NCBI GenBank assembly: GCA_905160935.1
Contig: CAJHZI010000548.1
Coordinates: forward strand, 2,166,001-2,230,000
Direction: 5' to 3'
DNA length: 64,000 nucleotides
Source: Enchytraeus crypticus
Lineage: Eukaryota; Annelida; Clitellata; Enchytraeida; Enchytraeidae
In this document: positions 34,185 through 45,835 of the stretch, in pieces
Layout: every line of letters begins with the position of its first letter
Position numbering within the stretch: the stretch's first letter is position 1
The notes under the pieces: generated by a model
The model's database searches: none
Seen by the model: only the letters and a program-made list of their open reading frames with translations
Told to the model about the DNA's origin: nothing
Position numbers and translations under genes: made by a program

Positions 34185-36834
34185 ATTTAAACAAACACAA
34201 TCATCAATTAGAGAAGTGCTCACAATTTAATCGTGTAGTAACATTGATTAATTTATTAATAATTAATTAACATGTAATTTAATCTGTCGTACCCAGGAAT
34301 AGCCAATGTTATGATAAACACACACACTGTACTGCACTGATTGCATCATGACTATAACACTCACTTTTTATATCTGATGTTTATTCCGATAGACAGTTTA
34401 CATAATATTATTCATTTACCGATCTTGTGAATATCCGAGACTTTACTCTTTGATCAAACCCTCCGAGAATCGAATCACGAGAAATCATTTTGTCTCAGAA
34501 TCGTTCACCTGCAATTTCACCACGTTACCTGCTGATCTATTAACGTGTCCCTTCTATCTTCAGAAGAAACGCCTGATCACCAACAATCCAATACAGGCAT
34601 CAAAATATAATTACAATTACAGGCAACAATAAAAAAAACATAAAATACAGGCACTAAAGTAGAACTAAAAACTCGTTTCTGTGAGTATGAGAAGAGTATG
34701 CATGTACTGTACAGAGACTATAAAAATTGAAAGGGCAAGATTGTCCGAAATCTTTACAATCATTCAACAGAAAATCGAAATTTCGCATAAGTGATCTATA
34801 TGACGTAACATGATTTCCGGCGAACATTGGCTCCATGTTGTCGCGGATGAAAGCAACGCTCTAATTATATGTTTCTGTGGCGCCAGAGGATTAAAAAAGA
34901 AAAGATTGCAAGCATTTAAGAAATGAAGCAGGTTCACACTGCCAATAATATTCTAGAAGCATACAGTACTGTAGATAAAGGTAATTAGGTTGCAGACAAC
35001 AAGAGTTATTTAGCAGCTGTGAAATTGTGTAAATCCTTTGCGAGAAATACTAAGAAAGATGAAAGAAAAGCGGAATATGTTGAAACATCCAGGAACTCGA
35101 ATCCCTTTGAATTAAGAAAATAATTTGACAATGAAACTGGACGTCACAGTTATAGGACTGAAGGTTGAATAGAAAGCTTCATAGGATAACATCAGAAGCG
35201 TATTGCTAATTAAACTAAATTAGTGTAAGTTCTGAGTGTTACTATCAAAAGGTTTGAATAAGTAAAAATATGAAATGGACAGAGTATCATTAGTACAACC
35301 TTTATTCACTTAGGCTTCATGTCTATAGGCACTCAAGGAGTTAGAATCATATTCGAAATTTAGAAACTTTAGATTTACAACCTTGAAAGAAAGAAAGACA
35401 TGATTTAAAATTAGTTGACAATGCAATACATAAAAAAATCAGTAGTTTAGAGAAGAGCAAGAATTGGAGGCCAAAATGCGGGATAAATTGAGAGATAGGC
35501 CTAATAACAGGTAAATAGAAGTGAAATATGATTTCATGGCAGATTTAATTTAAGGAGTGATTTTGAAGAAAAAGTTTAAGAGGTAAAATAAAAATGAAGA
35601 ATTGCCAAGTAGAGAGAAAGACAAAATAAATAGAAAGACAGATAAACCCTCAAGAAAGTTTTTTTTCTCTATATGATTTGAGCTGGAAAAGCTCATAAGA
35701 TTAAAGCAAGAGGCGACGAAATGGACTTTAAAATTGAAGTCGTTGCGGCAGTTCTCGCTATCCGGAGTTGGTCCCAGTCCTACTGAACTAGTGCACAGGT
35801 GGTATTTGTGATTCACTCTATATATAGAAGAAACATCGTCAGTCCTGGGCATAACTTCTCAATCTATCGAAGCAGTCATCCACTATTTAGTAGTAATTGA
35901 AATCAATTCACTGAGTCACTAATAATGATGGATGATATGAGTCACTCTTTGCTATGAAACAGGTGACAAATATAATACTAAATATCGTATGATAAATTAC
36001 AAATTTATGAGACTGATATAGCTTACTGAGCGGCCGGGCTAGTGAATTCATTACAGAGTCAAAATATTGAATAAGTAATAAGTAAATGGTGCTTACTGTG
36101 AAAGCTGCAATTAAGTTTAGCATAAAATGATATAAGCTGATTACATTTATGCTATTTTCTTTGTCTCAGCAACTATTAAAACAATTTGAGTAATTAATTA
36201 ATTAAGCAATATTTATTTAGTAGTGTGGTTTTTAGAAATAAATAAATAAATAAAATAAGCAGATGGATACGAATAATTTCTTTACTTTTGTTATGTATGG
36301 TTCAATACAGAGAGGCCTCGCATAACACTGTATATAATCGAAGAATGACTAATTCTACTAGTATAAAATATTAATCTAGATTTTACTTTTCATTCAGTGA
36401 ATCACACCAAAAATGTCTGTATATTTATATATGCCATAATAGTGAACATTCATAATTATATCAACCAACTGATTTCAAATGCAAACGTGTGTTGCCATCA
36501 TTCAATATTGTCGACATAAACCTCAATAATTTTGGCTTCTGAGGCTATTTTTAATTTACCCTTCTAAAATTTTTGATAATCAACTTTTGAGCTTCCTGTG
36601 TATGCGGTCTTCTATAGCGGTCTTTATTGATTTTTACTTCTTTTCTCTGCTTTATTCTATTTTACTCTCTTAAGTTTCAGGAAACCAACACGGAAGAACT
36701 CATGCCTAAACTTAACTTGAAGTCTTTTTCAAGGATTCCTGAAAGTGAACAGTCTGTTTCTATGTCTGAAGGGCAGACAACTCAACGACTTTAAATTGCA
36801 GCGTTTAAAGGATATGAGTGGATCAGCTAATAGT

Positions 36835-37105
36835 GACATTGTGGCATTATGTGACAGGACATTATGTGACATGACATTATGTATCAGGGCATTATGTGAC
36901 ATCATGTGACATAACATTATGTGACATAAGTCATATGACATAATGTGCCATAACATTATGTGATATGACATTATGTGACATGACATTATGTGACATGACA
37001 TTATGTGACATGACATTATGTGCTATGACATTATGTTACCTTAGTCTCGTGACATTTTGTGATATGACATTATGTGATATGACATTATGTGCAATTACAT
37101 TATGC
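36835..37105. repeat. 15-bp minisatellite (GTGACATGACATTAT), about 17 copies
   Basis: Regular at 36960-37090 and irregular at its left side. All frames are open because of the 15-bp period. Confidence 0.92.
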
Positions 37106-37387
37106 TGCTGGAAACGTCCCGAATGTCGCCGTCTAGCGATGAAACTGGTGTGAACTATTCCGTATTGACCTATAAAAACTTCCAGATTTCATCTTGACCT
37201 GTTAAATTTGCATCGACGAGTTGAAAATGGCAAATAAACTTTAATTCAAATTAGAAATTTGCGTTGTATATTTCTAGCAACAGGGAATTTACATGTTGCA
37301 TGCAATGTCAGGTCATGTTCAAAACCGGGTATTCGAGAATCGAGACCGGTACGACCTCATCTCCTGATTCTTATAATCTTAAAACAA

Positions 37388-37575
37388 ATATTCAACATCG
37401 TCATCATAATCATCATCATCATCTTCTTCTTCTTCTTCCCTTAAATCCCTGTTTAACCAGGGTCGGGATACGATTGGACTTTCTCCAGTCAAGTTTATCT
37501 ATTTGTTTAAGTTTTTGTAGCAATTTCTGGAGCCTAGGCGCTCACCAACCGAATGCCCTTTCTGTCGATGGTTAA
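37388..37575 (-). mobile_element. Repeat-D, longer copy
   Basis: ATCATCATC run, then CTTCCCTTAAATCCCTGTTT AACCAGGGTCGGGATACG, then a body with CTCCAGTCAAGTTTATCTAT and GAGCCTAGGCGCTCACCAAC CGAATGCCC. It is the reverse complement of 41876-42018. The (ATG)n end on its own sense strand suggests a retroposon tail. 37576-38490 is AT-rich. Confidence 0.65.
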
Positions 37576-38494
37576 ATCATTCAAACGTTTTATGAACATA
37601 TAATTTATAGGGAGTCCATTCTACCACTCTACTCATCGAGTTTTACTGACACTGCAATCAGCCGATTGTTGAAGATCAGTGCGGGCTGTAGGCCAGTTAA
37701 GATATTATGCAACAGATTATATTTTGTTGTTTTTACCGCGTGCCGTGAAGTAGCAAGGTACAATAGTATTATTTTATGTTTCAATGTAAAACTATATGTT
37801 TAGTTACCGATTTCAGATATTACTTTGATTAATAGGCCTATATAGTATATTAAAGAAATCGTAGTGTGTTACTGGAGGCAGTTAATTCTGCGAAGAATTA
37901 AATTAGGCATATTTGAAGGCTTACAATAGACGATAAGTTTTGCTAGATAGGCTATCATTAATTATTGAAGGTTTTAAAATTTAAACGCTTTAAAGTTAAA
38001 GTTAAACATACGTTATGATTATAGTGAAATATAATCTTTATTCACAGAAATGCATGGCAGTAAGAATAGAACAAGAAATGAAAAATAATGAACGAACAGA
38101 ATAACAGAAACTACGGATTAACCATTCAAGAGTCTACAAGTAGAAAAAATTAAACTAAAATCGCCGATTATCTTAAGATCGACTTTCAATAATCTAATTA
38201 GTTCAATATGCCTTCAAAATAAGTCCAAACTTTGTGTCTTATTTTACCAATAGAATCGTCATTCAGAATTGCATATTTATTTTTAATATTAACATAATCC
38301 ATATAATCAGACTTATCTAAATCCAGCTTACTATCCAAGCTTCCAGAGGCAATTGACTTATTTAAGAAGGTATATCTGTGGTAATCGTAAAGTAATTCAA
38401 ATGGCCAAAAGCCACAATACCACTGGCAATACGATATAGTACCAGTGGAATTGTATTACAGAATTTATATAACGTAAATGATCTTCCGGGAGGA

Positions 38495-38692
38495 TATCTA
38501 TCTGGCAGGTCCACGATATATAACGCCTCCACTCTATCTTTCGTTTTCCTCTTCATGCCCACATACGAGTGGATCTTTAAAGCATCTAAAACATTCGCTT
38601 TGATATACAGTAGCCTACCATTATTCTTGGGGAACTATGCTTATGACGAGGTGGGCCCCTATGCCTTCCTCAGCTAGCATATAATGTAGCGT
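38495..38692 (-). mobile_element. LINE-A variant 3' end
   Basis: GGCAGGTCCACGATATATAA CGCCTCCACTC...CATACGAGTGGATCTTTAAAG, then GAGGTGGGCCCCTATGCCTT CCTCAGC. It has the same variant upstream segment as 17300-17430. Confidence 0.6.
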
Positions 38693-38892
38693 AGGTCTAT
38701 AATCAGTAGATATTCCGATATATTCTATGTTGCCTGGATCAGCAAGCTTTCTCTTATAGTTAATTAGCGTATGACGCACTCGTTCAACCATTGTTAAGCA
38801 ACCTTATGGGAAGCTTTAATCCAATCAGACACTTCAGCGTGAATGATTTAAAAGTCGTTATAAGGACGAAAGTACCAGGGTTTGGTAAAAGC

Positions 38893-39100
38893 CTAGTCTT
38901 GATCATAGGAAAACTTGTTGGTCGAAGGCAAAATAATGATAACAACAATTAGAGTGCTACAGTCAATGATAACATCGAACACTATTGAGTCAAGCCGGAG
39001 AGCAAAAAGAAACGAATGTTTTAGTTCAGGCTTGAAAAGCTTTAATGAAGAATTTATGTGTTGGATCTGGAATATGACAGAGGACCAGAGACTCAATAGT
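38893..39100 (-). mobile_element. LINE-B 3' end (C-terminus and 3' UTR)
   Basis: The minus strand reads a short LINE-like C-terminus (FKPELKHSFLFALRL), then the family 3' UTR GTTCGATGTTATCATTGACT GTAGCACTCTAATTGTTGTT ATCATTATT. It matches 54105-54210, where the coding end is better preserved. Confidence 0.55.
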
Positions 39101-39510
39101 AGATAATATAAAGCTGATTAATAAATCAGAAAAAGTACAAGACACTTTAATACATATCATTGAGAAAGCTGTAATTTTCCTAAAAAGAAATCTGTAACGT
39201 CACTGCTATCAGAAATCAAGCACTCGGCTGATTAGAGTTAATCTCGTTAAAAAGTGCGAGCAGACGATAGGCATTGTAGAGAAACAGGAAGAGAGATTAG
39301 CACAGATTAGCCGTGTAGTCGAGTGGTATAAAACAATTTCTGCTGGACCCTCACTATTTACTTTATTGATTACTCTGATTAGTTAACTGCAGAGAAATCA
39401 AATTACGTGTAAACCTTCTGTGCAGGCTGCTGAAAGCTCGTCTGATTTAATCATATTGAAGAAAAAAGGATACAGAGAATGTGTCTTATGAGAATGAATT
39501 TGAGTGTTGA

Positions 39511-39560
39511 TGGGATGATGATGATGATGATGACGACGATGATAATGATAATGATGATGG
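39511..39560. repeat. (GAT)n microsatellite
   Basis: GATGATGAT with GAC and AAT variants. 39561-40090 is AT-rich. Confidence 0.92.
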
Positions 39561-40097
39561 TAGGGAAAGAACACAATTTATATTTAGTGTTTTAGGCGCA
39601 CCAAAAAGGTTACCGAACCATGTCAAGATCACTACAAATAATACAATGCACAAAACGTCACTGAATTCTATCTAACAGCTCTTCTTGGTGTGTCCATTAC
39701 TTAATTCAATATTATGAAAAATTATGGATCAGAATAAAAAGTGAATTAATGGTAATACAAAAAATTCATCTAAAATATAAAATTTGAATAATAACATATT
39801 ACATTTGACATTCAAAAGCATATGCCTACCACGATTATATGTTTAATCAACAATCAATGGAATAATGTCAGACATTAATGTTCAGTCGGACTTTAGTTTC
39901 GAAGATATCCTTTATCAGTACCTAAAAAATCTCACTTAATTAAGTATAGCACACACAAGAATAGCAATATCTGAGATAAGAAAAACTGAATGTTATTGGG
40001 TATTACAAAGTAGGTATAGCGTTCGAAAAGATACTAGATCTGAAATAGACGATGATAAGGTAAGCAAGGCGATATCAGAGCATATAGGCACTATATG

Positions 40098-40190
40098 TTT
40101 GATATCTCTCAGTCTATTGCCTATTGGCAGGTTCATGGCACAATCCGCCTTCACTCTTCTCTGTTCCACTCTACTCTGTCTTCTGTTAAC
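40098..40190 (-). mobile_element. LINE-A end remnant
   Basis: CTCAGTCTATTGCCTATTGG CAGGTTCATGGCACAATCCG, then CACTCTTCTCTG and TCTGTCTTC. It is a diverged inverted LINE-A end. Confidence 0.5.
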
Positions 40191-40325
40191 CTAATGAGAT
40201 TAATCCTTGAAAGATACGTCTATTTAGCCTGTCTACTATTTATGAATTTCTTGTACACCTGTAATCGATGATTGCAAAGTTACGTATATGAAATTAAATT
40301 CGCTTTGCACTACTTTTTTCACCAT

Positions 40326-40328
<3 letters not shown>

Positions 40329-40360
<32 letters not shown>

Positions 40361-40580
40361 GTGCATTTCCTACTGGGAGATCCATATAGTATACAACTCT
40401 GTCACTCTTTTCTATCCTCCGCTTCCCTGTTCATGTCCACGTATGAGTGGACCTTTAAATCATCTAATACTCCTAATCTCGGTCTGCCTCTGCCTCCATT
40501 TCCCTCCATTCTGCCTTCTATGACCACTTTTAGTATACCCCCCCCCCTTAGAATATGTCCGATCCAGCTGCTCTTCTTTA
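40329..40580 (-). mobile_element. LINE-A 3' end with CT tail
   Basis: CT run (40330-40358), then TTAGTGCATTTCCTACTGGG AGATCCATA, then CCACGTATGAGTGGACCTTT AAATCATCTAATACTCC and CCTCCATTCTGCCTTCTATG ACC. In reverse complement it encodes the same LLK-VIEGRMEG...GRPRLG-LDDLK-HSYVDM block as 57405-57625. Confidence 0.7.
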
Positions 40581-40616
40581 TATATCATAATGCATTTATC
40601 CACCATGTATAAATAA

Positions 40617-40644
40617 ATAAATAAATATATATATATATATATAT

Positions 40645-40692
<48 letters not shown>

Positions 40693-40757
40693 TATGTGTG
40701 TGTGTGTGTTTGTTTGTGAGCGCGTGTGTATGTGTATATGTATATATGTATGTAGAC
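40617..40757. repeat. (AAAT)n, (TA)n and (TG)n compound microsatellite
   Basis: AATAAATAAATA, TA run with one ACATG, then GTGTGTGTGT and TATGTATATATG. Confidence 0.95.
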
Positions 40758-40854
40758 GCCAGGGTCTACACTTAGTATGCTCTGGCCTATACTTAGGTCT
40801 ACCTTTTCTAATTTCTATGTTGTTACTTTTAATTTTTAAATGATGTTACTATCT

Positions 40855-41140
40855 TCTTCTAGTGCACTGCCTAAATGCAGCTCCATGGCATACCAATTCT
40901 ATCCTCAGCCTTTCTTTTCGCCTCTAGATATGAATTTGTTATCAAAATCCAGTATCCCATGTCTTGGTCTTCCTCTAACTCTTTCCTCTTGCAATCTTCA
41001 TTCTCTTTCCTCTTCAATCTTCATATCACATCCTATAACATCCTCCTCAACCATCTATCATCAATCAATCTCCCTTATATTATGTCCTATCCAGCTTTTC
41101 TTTCTTATCACATTTATTTTATCCGTCTAGTTGTATTGAC
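40855..41140 (-). mobile_element. Old LINE-A relative, 3' end
   Basis: TTCTAGTGCACTGCCTAAAT GCAGCTCCATGGCATACCAA parallels the LINE-A end. Further in, the reverse complement keeps a GRPRHGILD-like stretch. It is much more diverged than other copies. The + strand open frames at 40840-41204 are its reverse strand. 41141-41870 shows no gene. Confidence 0.5.
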
Positions 41141-41875
41141 TCTTTCTCGAACTGCTGTTACTATAATGACTATTATATTTTGTCCCATACACGTACATTT
41201 GTGAAATGCTTTCTGCATTCCGATTACACAACCGTGTTTTGTGTTAATTGTGTGGCCAAACTTTCTTAACACGGTTTATAAATACTGATATTAAGCTAAA
41301 AACTGTCTTATGAATTAAGAACTTTGATATCTACCTATTTCTACTTGAAACATTAGCATTAAACTTCTCTGATCAGGAAGGAAAACTGCAATTACAGTCT
41401 GACTGTAATTAAAATACGATTGATTATAATTATAGTAAGAGGCGTAGAGTAGGCCCAATATTAAGTGCTAGTATGAAGTGCCCAAAACCAATGTAGACTT
41501 TTGCGAGCTACGTGTATGCGCATGCCTATTTTACATATACATGTATAACAGACATGGGTAGGCTAAGAAAACGAGTCAATTCAACATTAACGTGTTTAAA
41601 AATGAGGAAATAAATGAGCTACACTAAGCTTGACCTTCTTGGTCAAGATGTCCTGATAGTTCTTTCTCTTGCTGTTTCCTCAAGACGTTAAACTCATTGT
41701 CTCTTCATTAATTCGTTTATCTAGTTATAGCTGCTTGTCTGTGATAGTGTATTGGTAAAGCAAAGTTATAGGATATGCAAACTTAAAAATACCATTCTGC
41801 TCCCCCGAGTATATGTAATATTTAAACATTCGGGAAATCTTATATAAAATTTAATTGATGTAACTGCACGTCAGA

Positions 41876-42018
41876 ATGGGCATTCGGTTGGTGAGCGCCT
41901 AGGCTCAAGAAATTGCTACAAAAACTTAAACGAATGGATAAACTTAAAAAAAGTCTATTCGTATCCCAACCCAGGTTAAACTGGGATTTAAGGGAGGATT
42001 ATGATGATGATGAATTGA
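41876..42018 (+). mobile_element. Repeat-D copy with (ATG)n tail
   Basis: GGGCATTCGGTTGGTGAGCG CCTAGGCTC...CCCAACCCAGGTTAAACTGG GATTTAAGGGAGGATTATGA TGATGATGA. It is the sense-orientation partner of 37388-37575. 42019-42347 shows no gene. Confidence 0.65.
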
Positions 42019-42347
42019 TGTAACTGCAAGAAGGTTTAAGCTTTAATGTTGAAAATATAAATTTTACTAAATCTCTTTAATGCTTCTTTCGTGTTCTCAT
42101 CTCAAGCTACGAGGCCCAAGGTACAATTTCCTACTCCTTGTTATCACTCTCGTGCAATTTACTTGATACAGAGACAAATTCATCACAGAAGCTGCTTTAG
42201 TCAAATCTTTAGCTTATAGCTCTGCTGCCACTGACAAGTATGTAGATCCCTTACTACACGTACAGTGCTCGTTTGACAGTGTTGTAAAAGGTACTCGGAA
42301 AATTACTTTAAGTAAAAGTAGAAGTAAATGGTCAGTGAAAATAAAAG

Positions 42348-44262
42348 TGTCGCGAACAGCCTTGCTGCCTGTTCGTCCTCGAGCGGTTGTCTTATTCTGG
42401 ACCCGCTCGACGGTCGGCAGTACTTCGAGACGGCAGCTTTTTCGGCGAATGCTTTATTAAGGGTACCGCTTGTCAGGAGGAACCGAGGTGCTGCGTCTTC
42501 AAATGATACTTCTTTCCTCGTATCATCCGTCTCGATAGGCCTTTCTTGTTCGTTACCGACTGAGTAGGCCAAGGTCCAACCCCCCTTGTCTACTTCGTAA
42601 TTGGGTTCTCGGGAACCCGGTGCACAGCGTCGACGCTGGACCGAGTCGGGAGGAGAAGCATACTCCACGTCTTCTATGTATTTAGACGATGATGGTTGAT
42701 TTTCTTCCATGCTCCTTTGGTAGATCCTATCCCGTAATATCTGTGGTTCTCGGGGCGAAGTGATGTGGTGACCCGAACCGGTATTGGAAGCGTCTGCGTT
42801 ATCTTGGGCGATCACGGTTGGATTTTCTACCCTGCTTCCTAGTTTTACAAACTTGTAGTATATAATTAATTGATTGGTTGTTTTTAACTGCGACGAACTT
42901 TATTTTCTTTGCCCTACTAAAACGTCCCTTTACCTTTTTAGACTTATTCTTCCCTATCCTTTTACTATTGGTCTTCCCGTATTTTCTACTCCTAATAGGT
43001 AATCCTACTCCCGCCTGCAGAGACGAACTCGACCCAGGCGCTTAGCAAATACCCGCAGAGACGAACTCGACCCGAGGATTGCCGTGGACTACCAGCCTTC
43101 TCGCCTGCAGAGACACACTCGACCCAGTCGCTTAGCAAATACCCGCAGAGACGAACTCGACCCGAGTATTGCCGTGGACTACCAGCCTCCCCGCCTGCAG
43201 AGACACACTCGACCCAGGCGCTTAGCGAATACCCGCAGAGACGGACTCGACCCGGGCCTCGCCGTGGACTACCAGCGCCCCCCGCCTGCAGAGACACACT
43301 CGACCCAGGCGCTTAGCAACTACCCGCAGAGACGAACTCGACCCGGGTATTGCCGTGGACTACCAGCCTCCTCGCCTGTAGAGACACACTCGACCCAGGC
43401 GCTTAGCAACTACCCGCAGAGACGAACTCGACCCGGGTATCGCCGTGGACTACCAGCCTCCCGCCTGCAGAGACACACTCGACCCAGGCGCTTAGCAAAT
43501 ACCCGCAGAGACGAACTCGACCCGAGTATTGCCGTGGACTACCAGCCTCCTCGCCTGTAGGACACACTCGAACCCAGCGCTTAGCACATACCCGCAGAGA
43601 CGGCCTCGAACCGGTAATCGCCGTTGACTACTAGCCTCTTACCTGGGCCTACCCAGGGGGACACTGACCTCTCTCGCCTCCAAATTAGCCTTCACGGCTT
43701 GGGTAACTAGTCAACCTGAGGGACTACGAGCCTAGACTAACAAGCGAGCTTGAAAGCTTTCGGCTAGACGAAGACCAGATTTCTGTATACTAATCGTACT
43801 GTTGCCTTGGGATTGGGATATTACGTACTATCCTCCCTCGGTTCCCAGTACTTTCGCGTAGAAGGTTCTGGCCTCCCTGAGTTACTGCGCAGACGAACCA
43901 CGCAGAACCCAATCTGCCTTTCTATGTATCGACGGCCGCTTAATATACTACTCAAGCGATCGACTTCAGCCAACCATGGCACCTCTCGTTTAATCGATTT
44001 ACGCGTTAGCCGCGTCACTTCGGAAATACCCAGCGTAATAATCTAGCTAGGCCTACTTATAACTTCGACTTATATAATCTATCATAAATCTTTGGGAATA
44101 CCCTACGTCACTTAATATTTATAAATAACAGCTGTATAATATTTGCTTTCGATCTATAATATATATTTCCTAATATATTAATAACTGCTATATAATATCT
44201 GTTTTCTATCTACAATATATATTTCTTAATATAATAATTGTGAACAAGGCGTGTTCATTACA
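42348..44262 (-). repeat. 3' LTR (1915 bp)
   Basis: Direct repeat of 50771-52592. It contains a dead copy of the first part of the gag-pol frame (from ATG at 42710) that runs out of the LTR into flanking DNA and stops at 42303. It has seven copies of the 90-bp unit. AATAAA on the minus strand occurs at 42904-42899, shortly upstream of the gag start; if used, the U5 part would hold the gag start. Confidence 0.95.
43012..43640. repeat. 90-bp tandem repeat in the 3' LTR, 7 copies
   Basis: Units begin with CGCCTGCAG or CGCCTGTAG at 43012, 43102, 43192, 43283, 43373, 43462 and 43552. Each unit is two related half-units (GCAGAGACACACTCGACCC and GCAGAGACGAACTCGACCC). It is much more GC-rich than the genome around it. 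Open frames on both strands here are by-products. Confidence 0.95.
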
Positions 44263-44265
44263 CAG

Positions 44266-44276
44266 CCTCCCCCTTT
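44266..44276 (-). other. Polypurine tract
   Basis: The minus strand reads AAAGGGGGAGG, then CTG, then the 3' LTR start TGTAATG. Position and composition are those of the plus-strand DNA priming site in reverse transcription. Confidence 0.85.
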
Positions 44277-44340
44277 GTGAAATAATCGTCCCGATTATCC
44301 GTTTTAAACTTCAATAAAACTCGCCGCAGTTCAGAATTAA

Positions 44341-44354
44341 CTTTTTTTTCTTCT

Positions 44355-44408
<54 letters not shown>

Positions 44409-44446
44409 ATTTTTTTTAATTTTTTTTTATTATTATTTTTTTTTTT
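44341..44446 (-). repeat. A-rich tract inside the element (T-run on +)
   Basis: More than 100 nt of almost pure A on the element's sense strand, with a few TTA interruptions. It lies between ORF3 and the polypurine tract. It could be slippage growth or the footprint of an insertion carrying a poly(A) tail. Confidence 0.9.
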
Positions 44447-44876
44447 AAATAAAACACGCGAAACACAAGAATTAACAGAAACAAATTATTTACTTATAGA
44501 ACCTCTGTATACCTGATCGACATATAGATACTTTGCAATTCTAACAGTTGGCGTTCAAATAATATTTTGATTCACGCTAGAAATATTCGTCAAATCAATT
44601 GCATAATTAGCGAGAAGGCGCGATCCGTCCCCATCGATAACTAAGAAACTACCTTAATTAAGCAACGTCATAAGTCAACAGAAATACTTTCATTTTGATA
44701 TCTTAATCGAATAACGATTCGAACTACTCAAACTAAACCTTTTCATCTTCTCAAGTCGTAATACGCATTTAGCGCTAAGCAGTGTTAAAGAAATTATTCA
44801 CTAGTGGTTAACCCGGTCAACTTAAATAATCGATATTAATCCGGATATCTTCTTTTACCTAAGCAATCTAAACCCT

Positions 44877-45045
44877 CTCGTTCTTTTTCTCAAGTTGCTA
44901 TTAGCAATAATTAACACAGAACGATGATCATAACATGCGAATTAACTAAAATAAACTTCTCGCTCTTTTTCTCAAGCTGCTATTAGCAATAATCAACACA
45001 GAACGATGATCAGTAACACGACATGCGAATTAACTTAATATAATC
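44877..45045. repeat. 82-bp direct duplication in the non-coding part of the element
   Basis: Two copies (from 44877 and from 44959) of CTCG-TCTTTTTCTCAAG-TG CTATTAGCAATAAT...ACGATGATCA...ACATGCGAATTAACT, slightly diverged. Function unknown. Confidence 0.85.
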
Positions 45046-45105
45046 TTGAAACTGAACTCTTCTCACATATTTTGACCTTTTTCTCGCATGCCCTGGATCG
45101 CAAAG

Positions 45106-45651
45106 TTAATTTCCCTTCATAAATTTCGTTCTCTTACCCCTTTGCGCTTCTTCTTCTCTGTCCTTCCTCTCCCTCACCACTCGCACGGCGTGCTCCAGCC
45201 TCTGGCGCATCACTTCTGGGTCCACCAGGAGACTGAGCTTCTTTCCTCCAGATGGCGCTGGTTTACTGGGGTGGGGACCCTGGTTTTCTGACGTAGTGTT
45301 TTGGTGCGGAGTCGCCCCGCGGGTCCTCTTCCTGGCCACCGCTGGGACCCTAGGTTTAGTTGCGATCCGAGTGGGCACAAGGTCACACGTACGTTCCGCG
45401 ATGGTGCGTCTCGCCTCAGCAGCTGCCCTTTTAGCAGCGCTAATGTTAGGTGCTCGGACGGTCATTTTTCCCGGAGATGGAACCACTATTTGATGAGCCG
45501 TGATTTGGGTGCCCATAGTGTTTTGGATGGATGTAGCCACCGGCCCTGCAGCACTAATTTTGATCGTAGGGGAAACCGGATGAGCTGTTGATTTGTGCTG
45601 TATCATCTCATTTCTTTTATAAAAATGCGCTCCGCATCTGTAACATCGCAT
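45106..45651 (-). CDS. ORF3 of the gypsy element: small C2H2 zinc-finger protein
   Basis: A 181-residue product. ATG at 45651 with A at -3. Residues 2-24 form one classical C2H2 finger (C3-x2-C6-x12-H19-x4-H24). The middle is rich in S/T/P and small residues, residues about 75-125 are arginine/lysine-rich, and the C-terminal part (about 145-175) looks like a charged helix (RQRLEHAVRVVRERKDREEE). There is no signal peptide or membrane span, so it is not an envelope protein although it sits in the env position, 184 nt after the pol stop. Nucleic-acid binding is likely from the finger and the basic stretch. It may replace the missing CCHC knuckle of gag, or be a captured host finger; both are inference. 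How it is expressed (spliced or internal start) is not visible. Confidence 0.7.
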   Translation of the reverse strand: MRCYRCGAHFYKRNEMIQHKSTAHPVSPTIKISAAGPVATSIQNTMGTQITAHQIVVPSPGKMTVRAPNISAAKRAAAEARRTIAERTCDLVPTRIATKPRVPAVARKRTRGATPHQNTTSENQGPHPSKPAPSGGKKLSLLVDPEVMRQRLEHAVRVVRERKDREEEAQRGKRTKFMKGN

Positions 45652-45835
45652 TTTTTCGATTCTTCACGAACGAATATATAATTAACTTTTACGATCCTTA
45701 AAGCCGGACTTTATTTATGATTACTATTTCTTGAGAATTATAGCGTCACCCGAGTTGCGACGTCATCAAAGACTCTTAATTAAATTTTATTGCAGAAATA
45801 AATTCTTTTACGACGCTGCCAATTTCTCTTCGGCC

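Noticed and set aside
42303..42710. Separate minus-strand gene at the left LTR
   Set aside because: It is the LTR copy of the Gag N-terminus running into flanking DNA; it lacks the rest of gag.
43084..43560. 158-codon + frame and the matching minus frame over the LTR repeat
   Set aside because: The 90-bp unit is a multiple of three, so frames remain open; sequence is non-coding LTR.
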